64,000 nt of DNA, taken from positions 310,001 to 374,000 of the forward strand of contig JASVEC010000024.1 of the NCBI GenBank assembly GCA_030770535.1. The letters run 5' to 3'. The stretch is from Batkoa obscura. Its lineage: Eukaryota; Entomophthoromycota; Entomophthoromycetes; Entomophthorales; Batkoaceae. The notes beneath the pieces are model-generated. The model was not told the DNA's origin, did no database searches, and saw only the letters and a list, made by a program, of their open reading frames with translations. Each line of letters opens with the position of its first letter. Position 1 is the first letter of the stretch. This document shows, piece by piece, positions 52,528 through 64,000 of the stretch. The position numbers and the translations under genes were made by a program.

Positions 52528-54671
52528 AAATCTTAATTACCTTTAGTTGAGCTTATGTTATATTAACCTTTAATAAAATTAGTTAGTTTTATTTTTTAAT
52601 TATCTTAATTCAGTTATAAAGTTAGAATTTTAAAGTTCTATATTGATTGAATAACTGCTATTTATTTTAACCGAAATTATCTATAAATAATGATAATGTA
52701 TGCCGCTTTCATTAAAATAAACTTGATCTATTCCATTTAAAACCTTTATCCTATATAAATATATGAGGATGTGTTTTTTCGTTTAAGAATTTTACTAACA
52801 CTTTCCACTCAAATAGCGCTTAAAAAATGAAAAAGTAATGAAATCAAAAAAATCATCCCCATATAATACTGAATAAAGCTGAGTTAAGCTGTGACTTTTT
52901 AATGAATAAAGTGGAAGGAGCTATTACACTGAAAGCTATATATAGCTGCTATCATTTTTATATTTGATATAGCAAAATTTTTAATTTTTCAAATCATAGC
53001 TCAGTTATAAATGACTGGTTAATAAACCTCACTCCCTTGTCTGGTAAACAATCCTTAATGCCTTTTCCCCTTTAGGATTATTATAAAGAAACATTTATTC
53101 ATAGTGGATTTAGTTACCAATTATTTTGCAGTCTTAAGGATAATATAAGCCCATCGCTTCTTCATTTGCCTAAATCTAAACTACTTTTAGTATAAAGTTT
53201 CATCATTGTACTTCTAGATTCTCATAAACTCATCCGTTTCATCTTGGGTCTTATATTAAGTTTAATACCCTTGCTTATGTCTCTAATTGCTAATTTATAT
53301 CCACCTCCTTTATGAAATATTTAATGTATTCATATCAAAGCTCCTTTCTCAAAAGAAATTATAAGTACATTAGTGTCGTTCCTCTTCACAAATAGAAGCT
53401 TATTTGGATCGATGACTAAATAGACTGAAGTCTATCTAACCAGAAATAAAAGCACAGAAAAACCCTTACCTTTTGGCCTTTTTTTGCCATTGTAGTTACT
53501 TTTTTTCTATTGATAAGTTACTTTGCAATGTAACAACTCTTTAGACGATATAAGTATAATTAAAAAGAGAGCCTCATGTCAAAAAAAGTAATATTAAATA
53601 TATAGTATCTCTTATAAAAATAAGTCCCTATATTATATGAAATTTTAAATTTTTTAAAGCATTAATTATTATTTTATTATTGTATATTCAAAGTTGATTT
53701 TATATAAAATATTCAAAGTTCAATAGTAGTTTTGCAATGCAACTCATAAAGAATGAAAATAATTTAATAAAGCATCAACTAAATGTAAACTTCAACTATA
53801 TTTATTAAATAAAACCAAAAAAATAAAATATAAAGTATAATTCATAATTTATAATTTATCAAAATTAAAGAAATATATAATAATTTATTGCTAACAATCA
53901 AAGTAAATACATTAATACAGTCTCTAGTATATATGTTATTTATTATAGTGATTTGAAAACTGAAGATAATAATTCGCTACATTTTTAGCTTTATTTTATT
54001 TTTTTAACGTTATCAATAACATTTATATTGAAGCTAAAATCTTTTAAACAATAGATAATTTTCAAATTTTATATATATTGAATTTTTTAATTTTATTTAT
54101 AAATATGATTATTATCTATACTACTTATTTACTGTTTAATTTTTAATAATTTATAGCTTTTGTATATTAAATAATTGGAGTTTACTATGTTTTCAAAAAC
54201 TTATTAAATTGCAGCTTATCCAACTTCGTCGCGATCCAATTAACTATTCATTTAAGAATAAAATTATCATAAAATTGGGCATTAAACATCTGCCAAACAA
54301 ATAATTAGCCCTAAAACCACTGCAAATTAAGTCATAATAGAGTTGAAATAGTCATATTGCTTTATAATTTTATTTTGTATTTGTAGTTTGTATGAATTGG
54401 AGGTTGTGTTCCTTTTAGAAACAGCCTCAGATTTTATACACTAGTATTTTAAAGGTATTCACTGTAAATTATATCATCCTTAGTATTAAGTATTTTATGG
54501 TAAAAAGAATGTAAAATTACAATCAAATATACTCAAAATCAAACATTTCGTATTTTTGTTATATTTAAATAATAATTATAAATTAAGTTATTTTTAATGT
54601 TATTATTGAAGTATGTAAAATTGTTTATTTTCTAAATAAGTTTGAAAATAAAGATAAACTAAATAAAGCTA
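52528..54671. other. 2.1-kb intergenic between ATPase and HSP90
   Basis: One MITE near the ATPase end. 53010-53500 is clearly less AT-rich than its surroundings and may be a gene relic, but I could not read a family in any frame. The rest is very AT-rich. Confidence 0.5.
52762..52864 (+). mobile_element. MITE copy 20
   Basis: TATGAGGATGTGTTTTTTC to ATCATCCCCATA; the last copy in the window. Confidence 0.9.
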
Positions 54672-54690
54672 GAACATTCTACTGTTTTCG
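54672..54690 (+). promoter_or_regulatory. heat-shock element upstream of HSP90
   Basis: GAACATTC (nGAAnnTTCn) followed by a weaker TTTTC unit, about 200 bp before the start codon. Two perfect adjacent pentamers are the minimal HSF1 site; the third unit is degenerate. Confidence 0.55.
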
Positions 54691-54744
54691 CTTAAAATCT
54701 CTACCAAGTTTAATCATAGTATCCCCTTTATGAATAGCGAACAT

Positions 54745-54750
54745 GATTGG
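54745..54750 (+). promoter_or_regulatory. inverted CCAAT box
   Basis: GATTGG, a reverse CCAAT/HAP-complex site, between the heat-shock element and the TATA box of HSP90. Confidence 0.4.
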
Positions 54751-54804
54751 TTAGTTCATAAACTAATTCGAATGTAAGCAAAGTTTATGAAATGCAAAAA
54801 AAAT

Positions 54805-54812
54805 ATAAATAC
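54805..54812 (+). promoter_or_regulatory. TATA box of HSP90
   Basis: TATAAATA, 72 bp before the HSP90 ATG. Confidence 0.55.
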
Positions 54813-54876
54813 AAGCAATTCAACATATTATCAAGGAATAGTTTGATTAAATTTTTTACTACTCTATCTAGAAAAT

Positions 54877-56994
54877 ATGTCTAACACTGAAACCTTTGCC
54901 TTTCAGGCTGAAATCAGCCAATTGATGTCTCTTATCATCAATACTTTCTACTCCAATAAAGAAATTTTCTTACGTGAATTGGTATCCAACGCTTCTGATG
55001 CTTTAGATAAAATCCGTTATCAATCCCTCACTGACCCATCAGTTCTTGAATCTGAACCAAATCTTTATATCCGTATTACTCCAGACAAAGAAAACAATAT
55101 TCTTACCATCCGTGATACTGGTATTGGTATGACCAAAGCTGACTTAGTTAACAATTTAGGTACGATTGCCAAGTCCGGTACTAAAGCTTTCATGGAAGCC
55201 CTTTCTTCCGGTGCTGATATTTCCATGATTGGTCAATTCGGTGTTGGTTTCTACTCCGCTTATCTTGCTGCTGATAAGGTCGAAGTCATTACTAAACATA
55301 ATGATGATGAACAATACATTTGGGAATCCGCTGCTGGTGGTTCTTTCACTATCACCCGTGATACTGTTAATGAACCATTAGGTCGTGGTACTGAAATGCG
55401 TCTTTACCTCAAAGAAGATCAACTTGAATACCTCGAAGAAAAACGTATCAAGGAAATCATCAAGAAACACTCCGAGTTCATTGGATATCCAATCCAACTT
55501 GTAGTTGAGAAAGAAGTCGAAAGAGAAATCGAAGACGAAACTGCTGAAGATGAAGATGAAATCAAGGCTGAAGAAAAAGATGAAGACAAACCAAAGGTTG
55601 AAGAAGTTGAAGATGAAGCTGAAGAATCTAAAAAGAAGACCAAGACCGTCAAAGAACTCAAAAAGGAAACTGAAGAACTTAACAAGACTAAGCCTCTCTG
55701 GACCCGTAACCCAGAGGATATTACTACTGAAGAATATGCTTCTTTCTACAAATCTCTTACCAATGACTGGGAAGACCATCTCTCAGTAAAACATTTCTCT
55801 GTTGAAGGTCAACTTGAGTTCCGTGCCCTTTTATTCGTACCAAAGCGTGCTCCATTCGATCTCTTTGAATCCAAGAAGAAGAAGAACAACATTAAGCTTT
55901 ACGTACGTCGTGTATTTATTATGGATGATTGTGAAGAACTCATCCCAGAATGGCTTAACTTTGTTAAAGGTATTGTTGATTCTGAAGATCTTCCACTTAA
56001 TATTTCCCGTGAAACTCTTCAACAAAACAAGATCCTTAAAGTTATCCGCAAGAACATTGTCAAGAAATGTATTGAAATGTTCATTGAAATTGCTGAAGAT
56101 AAAGAAAACTTCAACAAATTCTATGAAGCCTTCTCCAAGAATCTTAAACTTGGTATCCACGAAGATTCTCAAAACCGTGCCAAACTTTCTGAATTCCTTC
56201 GTTACTCATCCACAAAATCCGGTGATGAACCAACTTCATTAAAGGATTACGTTACTCGTATGCCAGAGAAGCAAAAGGATATCTACTACATCACTGGTGA
56301 ATCCAAAGCTGCCGTTGAAAACTCACCTTTCCTTGAAGTCTTAAAGAAGAAGGGTTATGAAGTTCTTTATATGATTGACCCAATTGATGAATACTGTGTA
56401 CAACAACTTAAAGAGTACGATGGTAAGAAATTAGTATCAGTTACCAAGGAAGGTCTTGAATTTGAAGAAGATGAAGAAGAAAAGAAGAGACGTGAAGAAG
56501 AAGCTAAGGCTTACGAAAACCTTTGCACTGTTGTCAAGGAAGTTCTTGGTGCCAATGTTGAAAAGGTAGTACTTTCTAACCGTATCTCTAACTCTCCATG
56601 TGTCCTTGTTACTGGACAATTCGGATGGTCAGCCAACATGGAACGTATCATGAAAGCTCAAGCTCTCCGTGATACCACTATGTCCTCATACATGGCTTCT
56701 AAGAAGACCTTAGAAATCAACCCAGAACATCCAATCATCAAAGCCCTTAAAGAAAAGGTTGATGCTGATAAAGAAGATAAGACTGCTAAAGATCTTACCC
56801 ATCTCTTATATGAAACTGCTCTCCTTACCTCAGGTTTCTCATTAGAAGAGCCATCTAACTTTGCTTCTCGTATCCATCGTATGATTAAGCTTGGTTTATC
56901 TCTTGATACTGAAGAAGAACCAGTTGCTGAAATTGAAACTCAAGAAGTACCAGAATTAGAATCTGCTGAATCCAAGATGGAAGAACTTGACTAA
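54877..56994 (+). CDS. HSP90: cytosolic heat-shock protein HSP90
   Basis: Intronless, 705 residues. The N-terminal GHKL ATPase shows [20 protein letters not shown] with the catalytic Glu, RDTGIGMTK, and [12 protein letters not shown]; a charged Glu/Lys linker spans about 210-270; the middle domain has the [13 protein letters not shown] segment; the C-terminal dimerisation domain ends in MEELD. No signal peptide or KDEL, so it is the cytosolic form. The TPR-docking tail is normally MEEVD; the Val-to-Leu change is conservative but unusual. Codons are more GC-rich (many GCC, ATC, AAG) than in neighbours, as expected for a highly expressed gene. Heat-shock-type promoter upstream. Confidence 0.98.
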   Translation: MSNTETFAFQAEISQLMSLIINTFYSNKEIFLRELVSNASDALDKIRYQSLTDPSVLESEPNLYIRITPDKENNILTIRDTGIGMTKADLVNNLGTIAKSGTKAFMEALSSGADISMIGQFGVGFYSAYLAADKVEVITKHNDDEQYIWESAAGGSFTITRDTVNEPLGRGTEMRLYLKEDQLEYLEEKRIKEIIKKHSEFIGYPIQLVVEKEVEREIEDETAEDEDEIKAEEKDEDKPKVEEVEDEAEESKKKTKTVKELKKETEELNKTKPLWTRNPEDITTEEYASFYKSLTNDWEDHLSVKHFSVEGQLEFRALLFVPKRAPFDLFESKKKKNNIKLYVRRVFIMDDCEELIPEWLNFVKGIVDSEDLPLNISRETLQQNKILKVIRKNIVKKCIEMFIEIAEDKENFNKFYEAFSKNLKLGIHEDSQNRAKLSEFLRYSSTKSGDEPTSLKDYVTRMPEKQKDIYYITGESKAAVENSPFLEVLKKKGYEVLYMIDPIDEYCVQQLKEYDGKKLVSVTKEGLEFEEDEEEKKRREEEAKAYENLCTVVKEVLGANVEKVVLSNRISNSPCVLVTGQFGWSANMERIMKAQALRDTTMSSYMASKKTLEINPEHPIIKALKEKVDADKEDKTAKDLTHLLYETALLTSGFSLEEPSNFASRIHRMIKLGLSLDTEEEPVAEIETQEVPELESAESKMEELD

Positions 56995-57498
56995 ATTTAT
57001 TAAGTAATAATCAAAAATTACTAACATATAAAAAAGGAGAAATTCAAACTAATAGCTAAAAAATAAAAATTATCTTCCCATTTATTATAAATAAAAATAT
57101 AACATATTTTAATCTTTTTTATTATTATTATTAAATTTTAAATGAGGAGAGTATAAGTAATAAAAGCATATTTTGATATAATTTAATGTATACAATAATA
57201 TGATACGTTAGTAGTAACAATAGAATAGAATAGAATAGAATAGAATCCAATAACATAAAATAGCACTCAAAAAATATATAATATGGTTTAATATAATATA
57301 ATGATAATAATACTATTTAAATTAAGAGTACTTTTGATTTTTTTCAACTCATCCAAATTTTAAAAAAAATGAAATAAATCAAAAACATTCTCAAAGCAAA
57401 CAAGCTAAAATAATAAGAACAGTAAATATAATACAATTAAATCACAATATAAACTATCAACTTTTTTTAATATTTAATTTTGATCAGATAAGACTCTT
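56995..57498. other. intergenic between convergent HSP90 and COQ9
   Basis: AT-rich with a short pentanucleotide tandem repeat; nothing else. Confidence 0.6.
57221..57245. repeat. (TAGAA)5 microsatellite
   Basis: Five perfect head-to-tail pentamers. Confidence 0.9.
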
Positions 57499-58659
57499 CT
57501 AAAACCGAACACCTTTCTAAAAAAAATAAGTAAAGCCCCAAAAATAACTAAAAAAACATATTACCGCTTCCAACAAACCAAGTGCAGATTTATAGCCAAA
57601 ATGGGTAATTTGAGTTAACTAAATAGTAATAACAATAAACATTTAATAAACAAACTTTAATTATAAAAATAGCAGCAACTTACATCTTCAGCTAATAATT
57701 TAACATCATTGATTTCCTTCATTCGATCTTTTAAAAACATTTCACTTAATTGAAAATCTTCTGACAAATCTTGAAACATGAATAGTTCTATTAAAAACAA
57801 AATTCTTGATTAATTTTACATCCTTTCAAAAAAGTTTATAAATCCTAATAAAACTTACCTGTACTTGTATAGACCATAGCTAATCCAATTCTTTTTTTAT
57901 ACCATTCCATCTAATTAAAAGAAATTTATTAAAAACTCACTATCAACTCCGTCAATAATGATAATCCTCTTCCTTACATTAAAGCTTTTATCTCCTGATT
58001 TATATTGAATTTCATTCATTAATACTTTAAGTTGTTCTAAAGCCATAGAGCTACCATTGATAGAAGCAAAATGAGCAAATGCCTAATTTGATTTATGATT
58101 TATTTAAAAGAAGAGTAATAATTAAAATTTGAAAGTAAATAAACTTACCTCTGGTAATACTTTAATATATTTTTTATTGTAACTTAATCGATTCCAACAT
58201 AGATATTCCAATTTTTGTTCTTGTGTCATACTAAAAGAGGGTTTATCAGTAAATCATCTTTACATCTTTACCATTATCTCCATTTTTATTAATTCGAAAT
58301 AAATTAATAAGCTTACCTTTTTAAAACCTCTTCTTCCACCTTTACTACACTTTCTTCTTTTGCTTTTGTTAAAAAATAATCCAATAATTCCACTTCTGGA
58401 TGTCGAAAAATTCCCATAGTTACTGATGGATAATTTAACTCTTCCAATCCATGTCGAATACTTTGTTGAGTGAAACCATATTCTTTTGTAAAAGCCAAAC
58501 TTCTCTTTAAGATTTCAGTTCGGATGGGGACGATTGTTGAGGCACTAAAGAGATTACTATTTTCTACTTTAATTACAATTGAAGTTGGGATTGTTACCTG
58601 GTATAAGTCCTCTTGGTTAATTGGGATGCTAACTTTATCGGGCTCAAGAGTTTCGACAT
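57499..58659 (-). CDS. COQ9: ubiquinone biosynthesis protein COQ9
   Basis: About seven exons, start chosen at 58659 (MSKLLSPIKLASQLTKRTYT) because it gives a good mitochondrial presequence; an ATG further up at 58800 is in frame but less likely. Family segments: AFTKEYGFTQQSIRHGLEEL, VTMGIFRHPEVELLDYFL, LEYLCWNRLSYNKKYI, and the C-terminal SFNMEWYKKRIGLAMVYTSTE, which is the COQ9 signature containing the lipid-binding helix region. COQ9 presents lipid intermediates to COQ7 in the inner mitochondrial membrane. The last exon encodes only KGVRF and is short; the stop at 57499 is the best but not the only choice. Confidence 0.88.
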
Positions 58660-59303
58660 ATTTTGAATTCTAGTTCTAAAAATTTGATGAATAAAAAAAG
58701 GGATATAAGATTGGATGACTTTTTGATCTTTTGTATTGAATAAAACCGTGAGTTTTTTTTGATAAAATAGAGTTGGATTGCATAAATTAATGGCTTGCAA
58801 TTTTTGCTCATTTTTTCAAAAAAATCAAATTGACTTAACTTTCAAGAATTTGAAAAAACTCAATTCAATCGAGAATTTAAAAAGGCTACTATTGGTTAAC
58901 TCAGATATTGTGACATAACTAAAAAAGAGACACTTAAGAAAATTCTTGAAGATTTTAAGGGTCTATTGGATTATAGTATTACAATGAAAAAAATAAAAAG
59001 AATAATAACAAGATAAAAATTACAAGAAAACGTATACAAAAACATTAGTAATATATTATAATGGCATCAATCTTTATATAGAAAATTTCAATAATAATAG
59101 AAACTAAAGAGCAGCAAATTTAAATAATCGATTTGTTTCATTTTAAATTAAACCAATCAAAATAATTCCAATAATGACTATTAAATTACCTAACTTCAAA
59201 TTGAAAAGCCCCCCATCTTTACTTGTCTTTATAATAAAAAAGAGACAATATTATATTTAATTCATTAATACCAATCTAATCTAATCTTAATTTGACCAAA
59301 ATC
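58660..59303. other. shared upstream region of COQ9 and the PLC-like gene
   Basis: Divergent promoter region, AT-rich, no repeat. Confidence 0.55.
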
Positions 59304-60218
59304 ATGGGAGCCGTAACCAGTGCGCCAGTAGAAGAGAGTAGCCCACCTCGAAGCAATCGAAAGAAATGGATGGAAGAATTGAGTAAAAGAAAACCAGAGT
59401 TTAATAAATTAAAATTACATCAAATGGCCTTGCCAGGAACCCATAATTCAGCTACTTATCATATTGAACATAAATACAATTATACATCAGAATTAGCACG
59501 GTGTCAACAACATGATGTTTTAACTCAATTAAATTCAGGTGTTAGAGTATTGGATTTAAGGATTTGTGATGATTGTTCTGAAGGCGTATTAAAGATATCT
59601 CATCGATTTCATGGTGTTAATTTAGGTGAGGTGTTGCATCAAATTTATACATTTTTATCCGATAATCAAGGTGAGATTGTGTTGGTTAATATTAAAAAGG
59701 ATTTTGATAGAGAGCTTTCAGAGGAGGGGATAAAGAAAGCAAGTGAAATGATCAAAAATTATTTTGGTAGCATGATCATCGATAATTTTAAAGTATATGA
59801 ATTTGGTTATGAAGAATTAATATATAAAAAATTAAGAATTCATTTTTTTTCTGAAACATTAGAAAAAGAGATATCTGTATCCGAAATAGAAACTACTTGG
59901 TGTCATAGTAATTCATCAGAAATTGAAGAATTAATGTTTAATATTGAAAAACATTATCATTCGGATAAAATTAATACATTCAAAGCTTATGATTGTTATT
60001 TAACAGCTACAATTGAATCCATTACTAAATGGTCTTTAAAAAATATTAATTGGCATCAATTACAAAAGGATACAAATTATAAGGTATTAGATTGGTTACA
60101 AAAGAAAACTGAAGATAATAAGGAACATAAAATTAATATCATATTTTTAGATATGATTAATCAAGACCTTATTGATTTTATTATTTTACTTAATCCTAAT
60201 CGAAATCCTCCAAATTAA
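59304..60218 (+). CDS. PI-PLC X-domain protein, predicted N-myristoylated
   Basis: Intronless, 304 residues from the first ATG at 59304; the in-frame codon further upstream at 59292 is TTG. The protein begins MGAVTS, a good N-myristoylation consensus (Gly2, Ser6). The X-domain reads QMALPGTHNSATYHI (first catalytic His in GTHNS), RVLDLRICDD, ISHRFHGVNLGEVLHQI (second His in SHRFHG) and EIVLVNIKKDF. There is no Y, C2 or PH domain, so it resembles the small PLCXD proteins and bacterial-type PI-PLCs rather than signalling PLCs. Substrate likely an inositol phospholipid or GPI at the membrane face; inferred. Confidence 0.88.
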   Translation: MGAVTSAPVEESSPPRSNRKKWMEELSKRKPEFNKLKLHQMALPGTHNSATYHIEHKYNYTSELARCQQHDVLTQLNSGVRVLDLRICDDCSEGVLKISHRFHGVNLGEVLHQIYTFLSDNQGEIVLVNIKKDFDRELSEEGIKKASEMIKNYFGSMIIDNFKVYEFGYEELIYKKLRIHFFSETLEKEISVSEIETTWCHSNSSEIEELMFNIEKHYHSDKINTFKAYDCYLTATIESITKWSLKNINWHQLQKDTNYKVLDWLQKKTEDNKEHKINIIFLDMINQDLIDFIILLNPNRNPPN

Positions 60219-60280
60219 TAATATGACTGGAATGTTTTTTATTATTTATATTATATAAAAGAAATAAAAAAATTAAATTT

Positions 60281-60285
60281 TATTA

Positions 60286-60328
<43 letters not shown>

Positions 60329-60370
60329 TATTATTATTATTATTGTTATTTATTATTATTATTTATTTAT
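60281..60370. repeat. (TTA)n tract
   Basis: About 80 bp of almost pure TTA/TTATTT repeats downstream of the PLC-like gene. Confidence 0.9.
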
Positions 60371-60511
60371 TGTTTTATTCATAAACTTTAAATTTAGAAT
60401 TTTTAAACTATATAAAACCTGAAAATCAAAATTGAAAATTAACCAATAAAATTCTACCAAGGGGTAGTGAAATAAAACCATTATTAAATTTTAAAGCCAT
60501 CAAATTAATAA

Positions 60512-61899
<1,388 letters not shown>

Positions 61900-61991
61900 A
61901 AGTACAAATTATTATAATCAGTATTATTATTAGTATAATAAAATGAAATAATAACAATAAAAGAAATATTCTATCTTTCTTTATTTTTATT

Positions 61992-64000
61992 TTAATCTAT
62001 ATTAATAATAGCTTGATATTGAGTTAATATTAAATTAGCACACTTTTTTGTTAATGAAATTAATTGTTGGTTGGTATGAGTAGTGATAATATCTAATATA
62101 TATAATTAATAATAAGATAGAATAATTGAACAAATAATTAGTTACCTTGACAAATATTAAGTATATTTTCAATATTTAAAAAATAAATATCATTAAATTT
62201 AATATTTAAAAATATCTTAGATAACATTAATATACACCAATATAAGATAGTATCATTATTAAGTTTTAACCAATAATTTAGAATCAAATTAAATAATTTC
62301 AATTTAATAATTTCATAATTAGGATGATATTTTAAACTTAATAAGATTGTATAGTTTAATTGTAATAATTTATTTAATATTATTATAGATATGCTATTCT
62401 TTTGTATTGTTATTTGTGTATTATTATTTAATTGATTTATTAATGGAAGAAATATATGCTTATAAATACCTTGTTTTAATTTATTATTATTATTATTATT
62501 ATTTGTTAAAATACTTTTATTATTTGTTTGATTCAATAAAATATTTTTACTTTTCCATTTTAAATTACCAATTTGATTATTATTATTATTAATCGTTTGT
62601 TGCTGTTGCTGTTGCTGTTGTAAATTATCAATACTATTAATTAAATCAATTAAACCATCTACTGCTATTAAAGTATTAAATAAATTTAATTTATCTTCTA
62701 AAATAAATTGTAAATAAATATCAATACAAGAATAAAATGACTTTTTTAGTATATAAACTATCATTTCTTTTCTTAATGCTAATTCCTCTTCTCTTTTTTT
62801 GTCATCATTATTTTCTAATTTTAATAGTATTTTTATTAATTGTTGGCTTTCTTTATTTAATTGTTGTAAATCACTGTTATGTATTATTGATTTCATATGT
62901 TGAATAGCTAATTGATTATATTCAACATTTTCTTTTTCTTTAAAGTATTCGATCAATTCAACTAAATTTCTAAAATATAAAATATTAATTATTATTAATA
63001 TGATTGTTATTTACGTTTACCTTGGTTCTTTAATTAAATTATTATTATTATTATTATTATTTAATATAGTGTTAATATCAATTTCACTTTCTATTTCTTC
63101 ATCGGAATCAAATGGGTCATTATCTTCTTTATTATTTATAATTTTAATTTCATTATCATTTAAGCCCTTATTCTCTATATTCTCTATTTTAATACTCTCG
63201 TCTTTACCAAATAAATATTCATAATAAATTAAATTGTTATTATTAAATAATTTAAAATTTAATTCCAATTGTAATTTATTATTATTAATAAATTTTAATA
63301 AAATAAAATAATTATATTTAATAAAATTATTTGGTTGTTCCATTATTTTAATAAAAAACGTATTAGTTAAACTAGAACTTAAATTAATATTTGAATTTTG
63401 TTTAATTGATTTAAATAATACAAAATAGATTTGATTCATGAAATTATAATCATTTAATTGTTGAATTGTAATGCTATTAAGTATTAACTCGATTAATTGA
63501 CTAACATTGTTACTATTTGATGAATTCTTAAATAAATAACTCATAAAATTGACTAATAAATTCACTATTTTTAATTTGAAATTTTCTTTCATAATAACTT
63601 TAAATAGCCCGTTTTTAAATAGGTGTTCTTGTACAACATCTTTTTTATCTTTTAATTCATAAAACAATCCTATTATTATACTATTATTAATATTCTTATC
63701 ATCAAATTCATTTTGGTTTAATAATCTTTCAATATCTTCTTCTTTTTCTTCTTCTTTTTCTTCTTCTTTATTATTGCCCTTTAATAAATTTAAAATCATT
63801 AATATTAATTCAATGTTAATTAATTTAAATTCCTTGATTGCTAATATTGATCCTAAACATTCACCTTTTTGTTGTTTTTTTATATTGTTGATGAAACCAT
63901 CGAGAAATAAATCTATAGAATAAAACATTATGAATAGAAAATAGAAAATAGTAATTATTTATACTTACCCAAATATCTCAATCGATGTAACTTTAATATA
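61992..64000 (-). CDS. Asn/Gln-rich helical-repeat protein (partial, N-terminus off window)
   Basis: Exons read at the right edge (LKLHRLRYLDLF joining at a GTAAGT donor near 63966), about 63906-63017, 62956 to about 62145, and a last exon to the stop at 61992. The protein is a series of Leu/Ile/Asn-rich amphipathic helices (KLKIVNLLVNFMSYLF, ILMILNLLKGNN), an acidic DPFDSDEEIESEID loop, poly-Asn and an eight-residue poly-Gln. This is the look of an ARM/HEAT-type protein. A SAPS-domain phosphatase regulator (PPP6R/Sit4-associated) is one possibility; I could not confirm it. Long asparagine runs reflect AT-rich codon drift. Confidence 0.55.

Noticed and set aside
4611-52864. Reading the repeated 105-bp unit as a CRISPR array or a shared promoter element
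   Set aside because: Copies are dispersed, in both orientations, unevenly spaced, and have TA-flanked inverted termini; there are no spacers and no fixed position relative to genes.
55378-56619. Several open frames opposite or overlapping HSP90
   Set aside because: Shadow frames in a GC-richer highly expressed gene; no similarity to anything and no start context.

Overview
The window looks like an AT-rich nuclear contig from a unicellular eukaryote, most likely an early-diverging (zygomycete- or chytrid-grade) fungus. The evidence is short spliceosomal introns (roughly 30-150 nt, GTAAGT-type donors, CTAAC/CTAAT-like branch points), standard stop codons, A-rich start contexts, a fungal-style mix of single-copy genes (Mag1-type glycosylase, ketopantoate reductase, COQ9, DPM1), a Na+/K+-ATPase-like P2C pump and a homeodomain-like HTH protein of a type common in zygomycetes. 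The taxonomic placement is inference; no rRNA or tRNA was seen.

Layout. 0-4.2 kb: CLPTM1-like (partial), ARMC7, Mag1-type DNA glycosylase, one small unknown ORF. 4.2-16 kb: gene-poor tract with three copies (one broken) of a secreted ten-cysteine protein family, separated by long duplicated non-coding flanks. 16-25.7 kb: RGS-like protein, ER FKBP, TAD3, AOS1/SAE1, mitochondrial bL36, ketopantoate reductase. 27-28.1 kb: a fourth family member. 29.2-37.4 kb: a graveyard holding decayed copies of ketopantoate reductase (twice), the secreted gene, bL36m, TAD3 and an F-box gene, with one live gene (DENR/Tma22). 38-46 kb: triple-HTH coiled-coil protein, ORC2, an EED/Esc-type Polycomb WD40 protein and Mcm10. 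46-64 kb: F-box relic, P2C ATPase, HSP90 with a heat-shock-type promoter, COQ9, PI-PLC X-domain protein, DPM1 and a partial Asn-rich helical protein.

A family of about twenty short (about 105 bp) TA-flanked inverted-repeat elements (MITEs) is scattered through intergenic DNA from 4.6 to 52.9 kb. The window therefore has two compartments: a conserved, gene-dense part (38-64 kb) and a plastic, repeat-rich part (4-37 kb) where a secreted, lineage-specific gene family is being duplicated, converted and lost together with its neighbours. ORC2, EED and Mcm10 form a run of chromatin/replication genes; ORC2 and EED are divergent over a 238-bp gap, while EED and Mcm10 converge with 102 bp between them.
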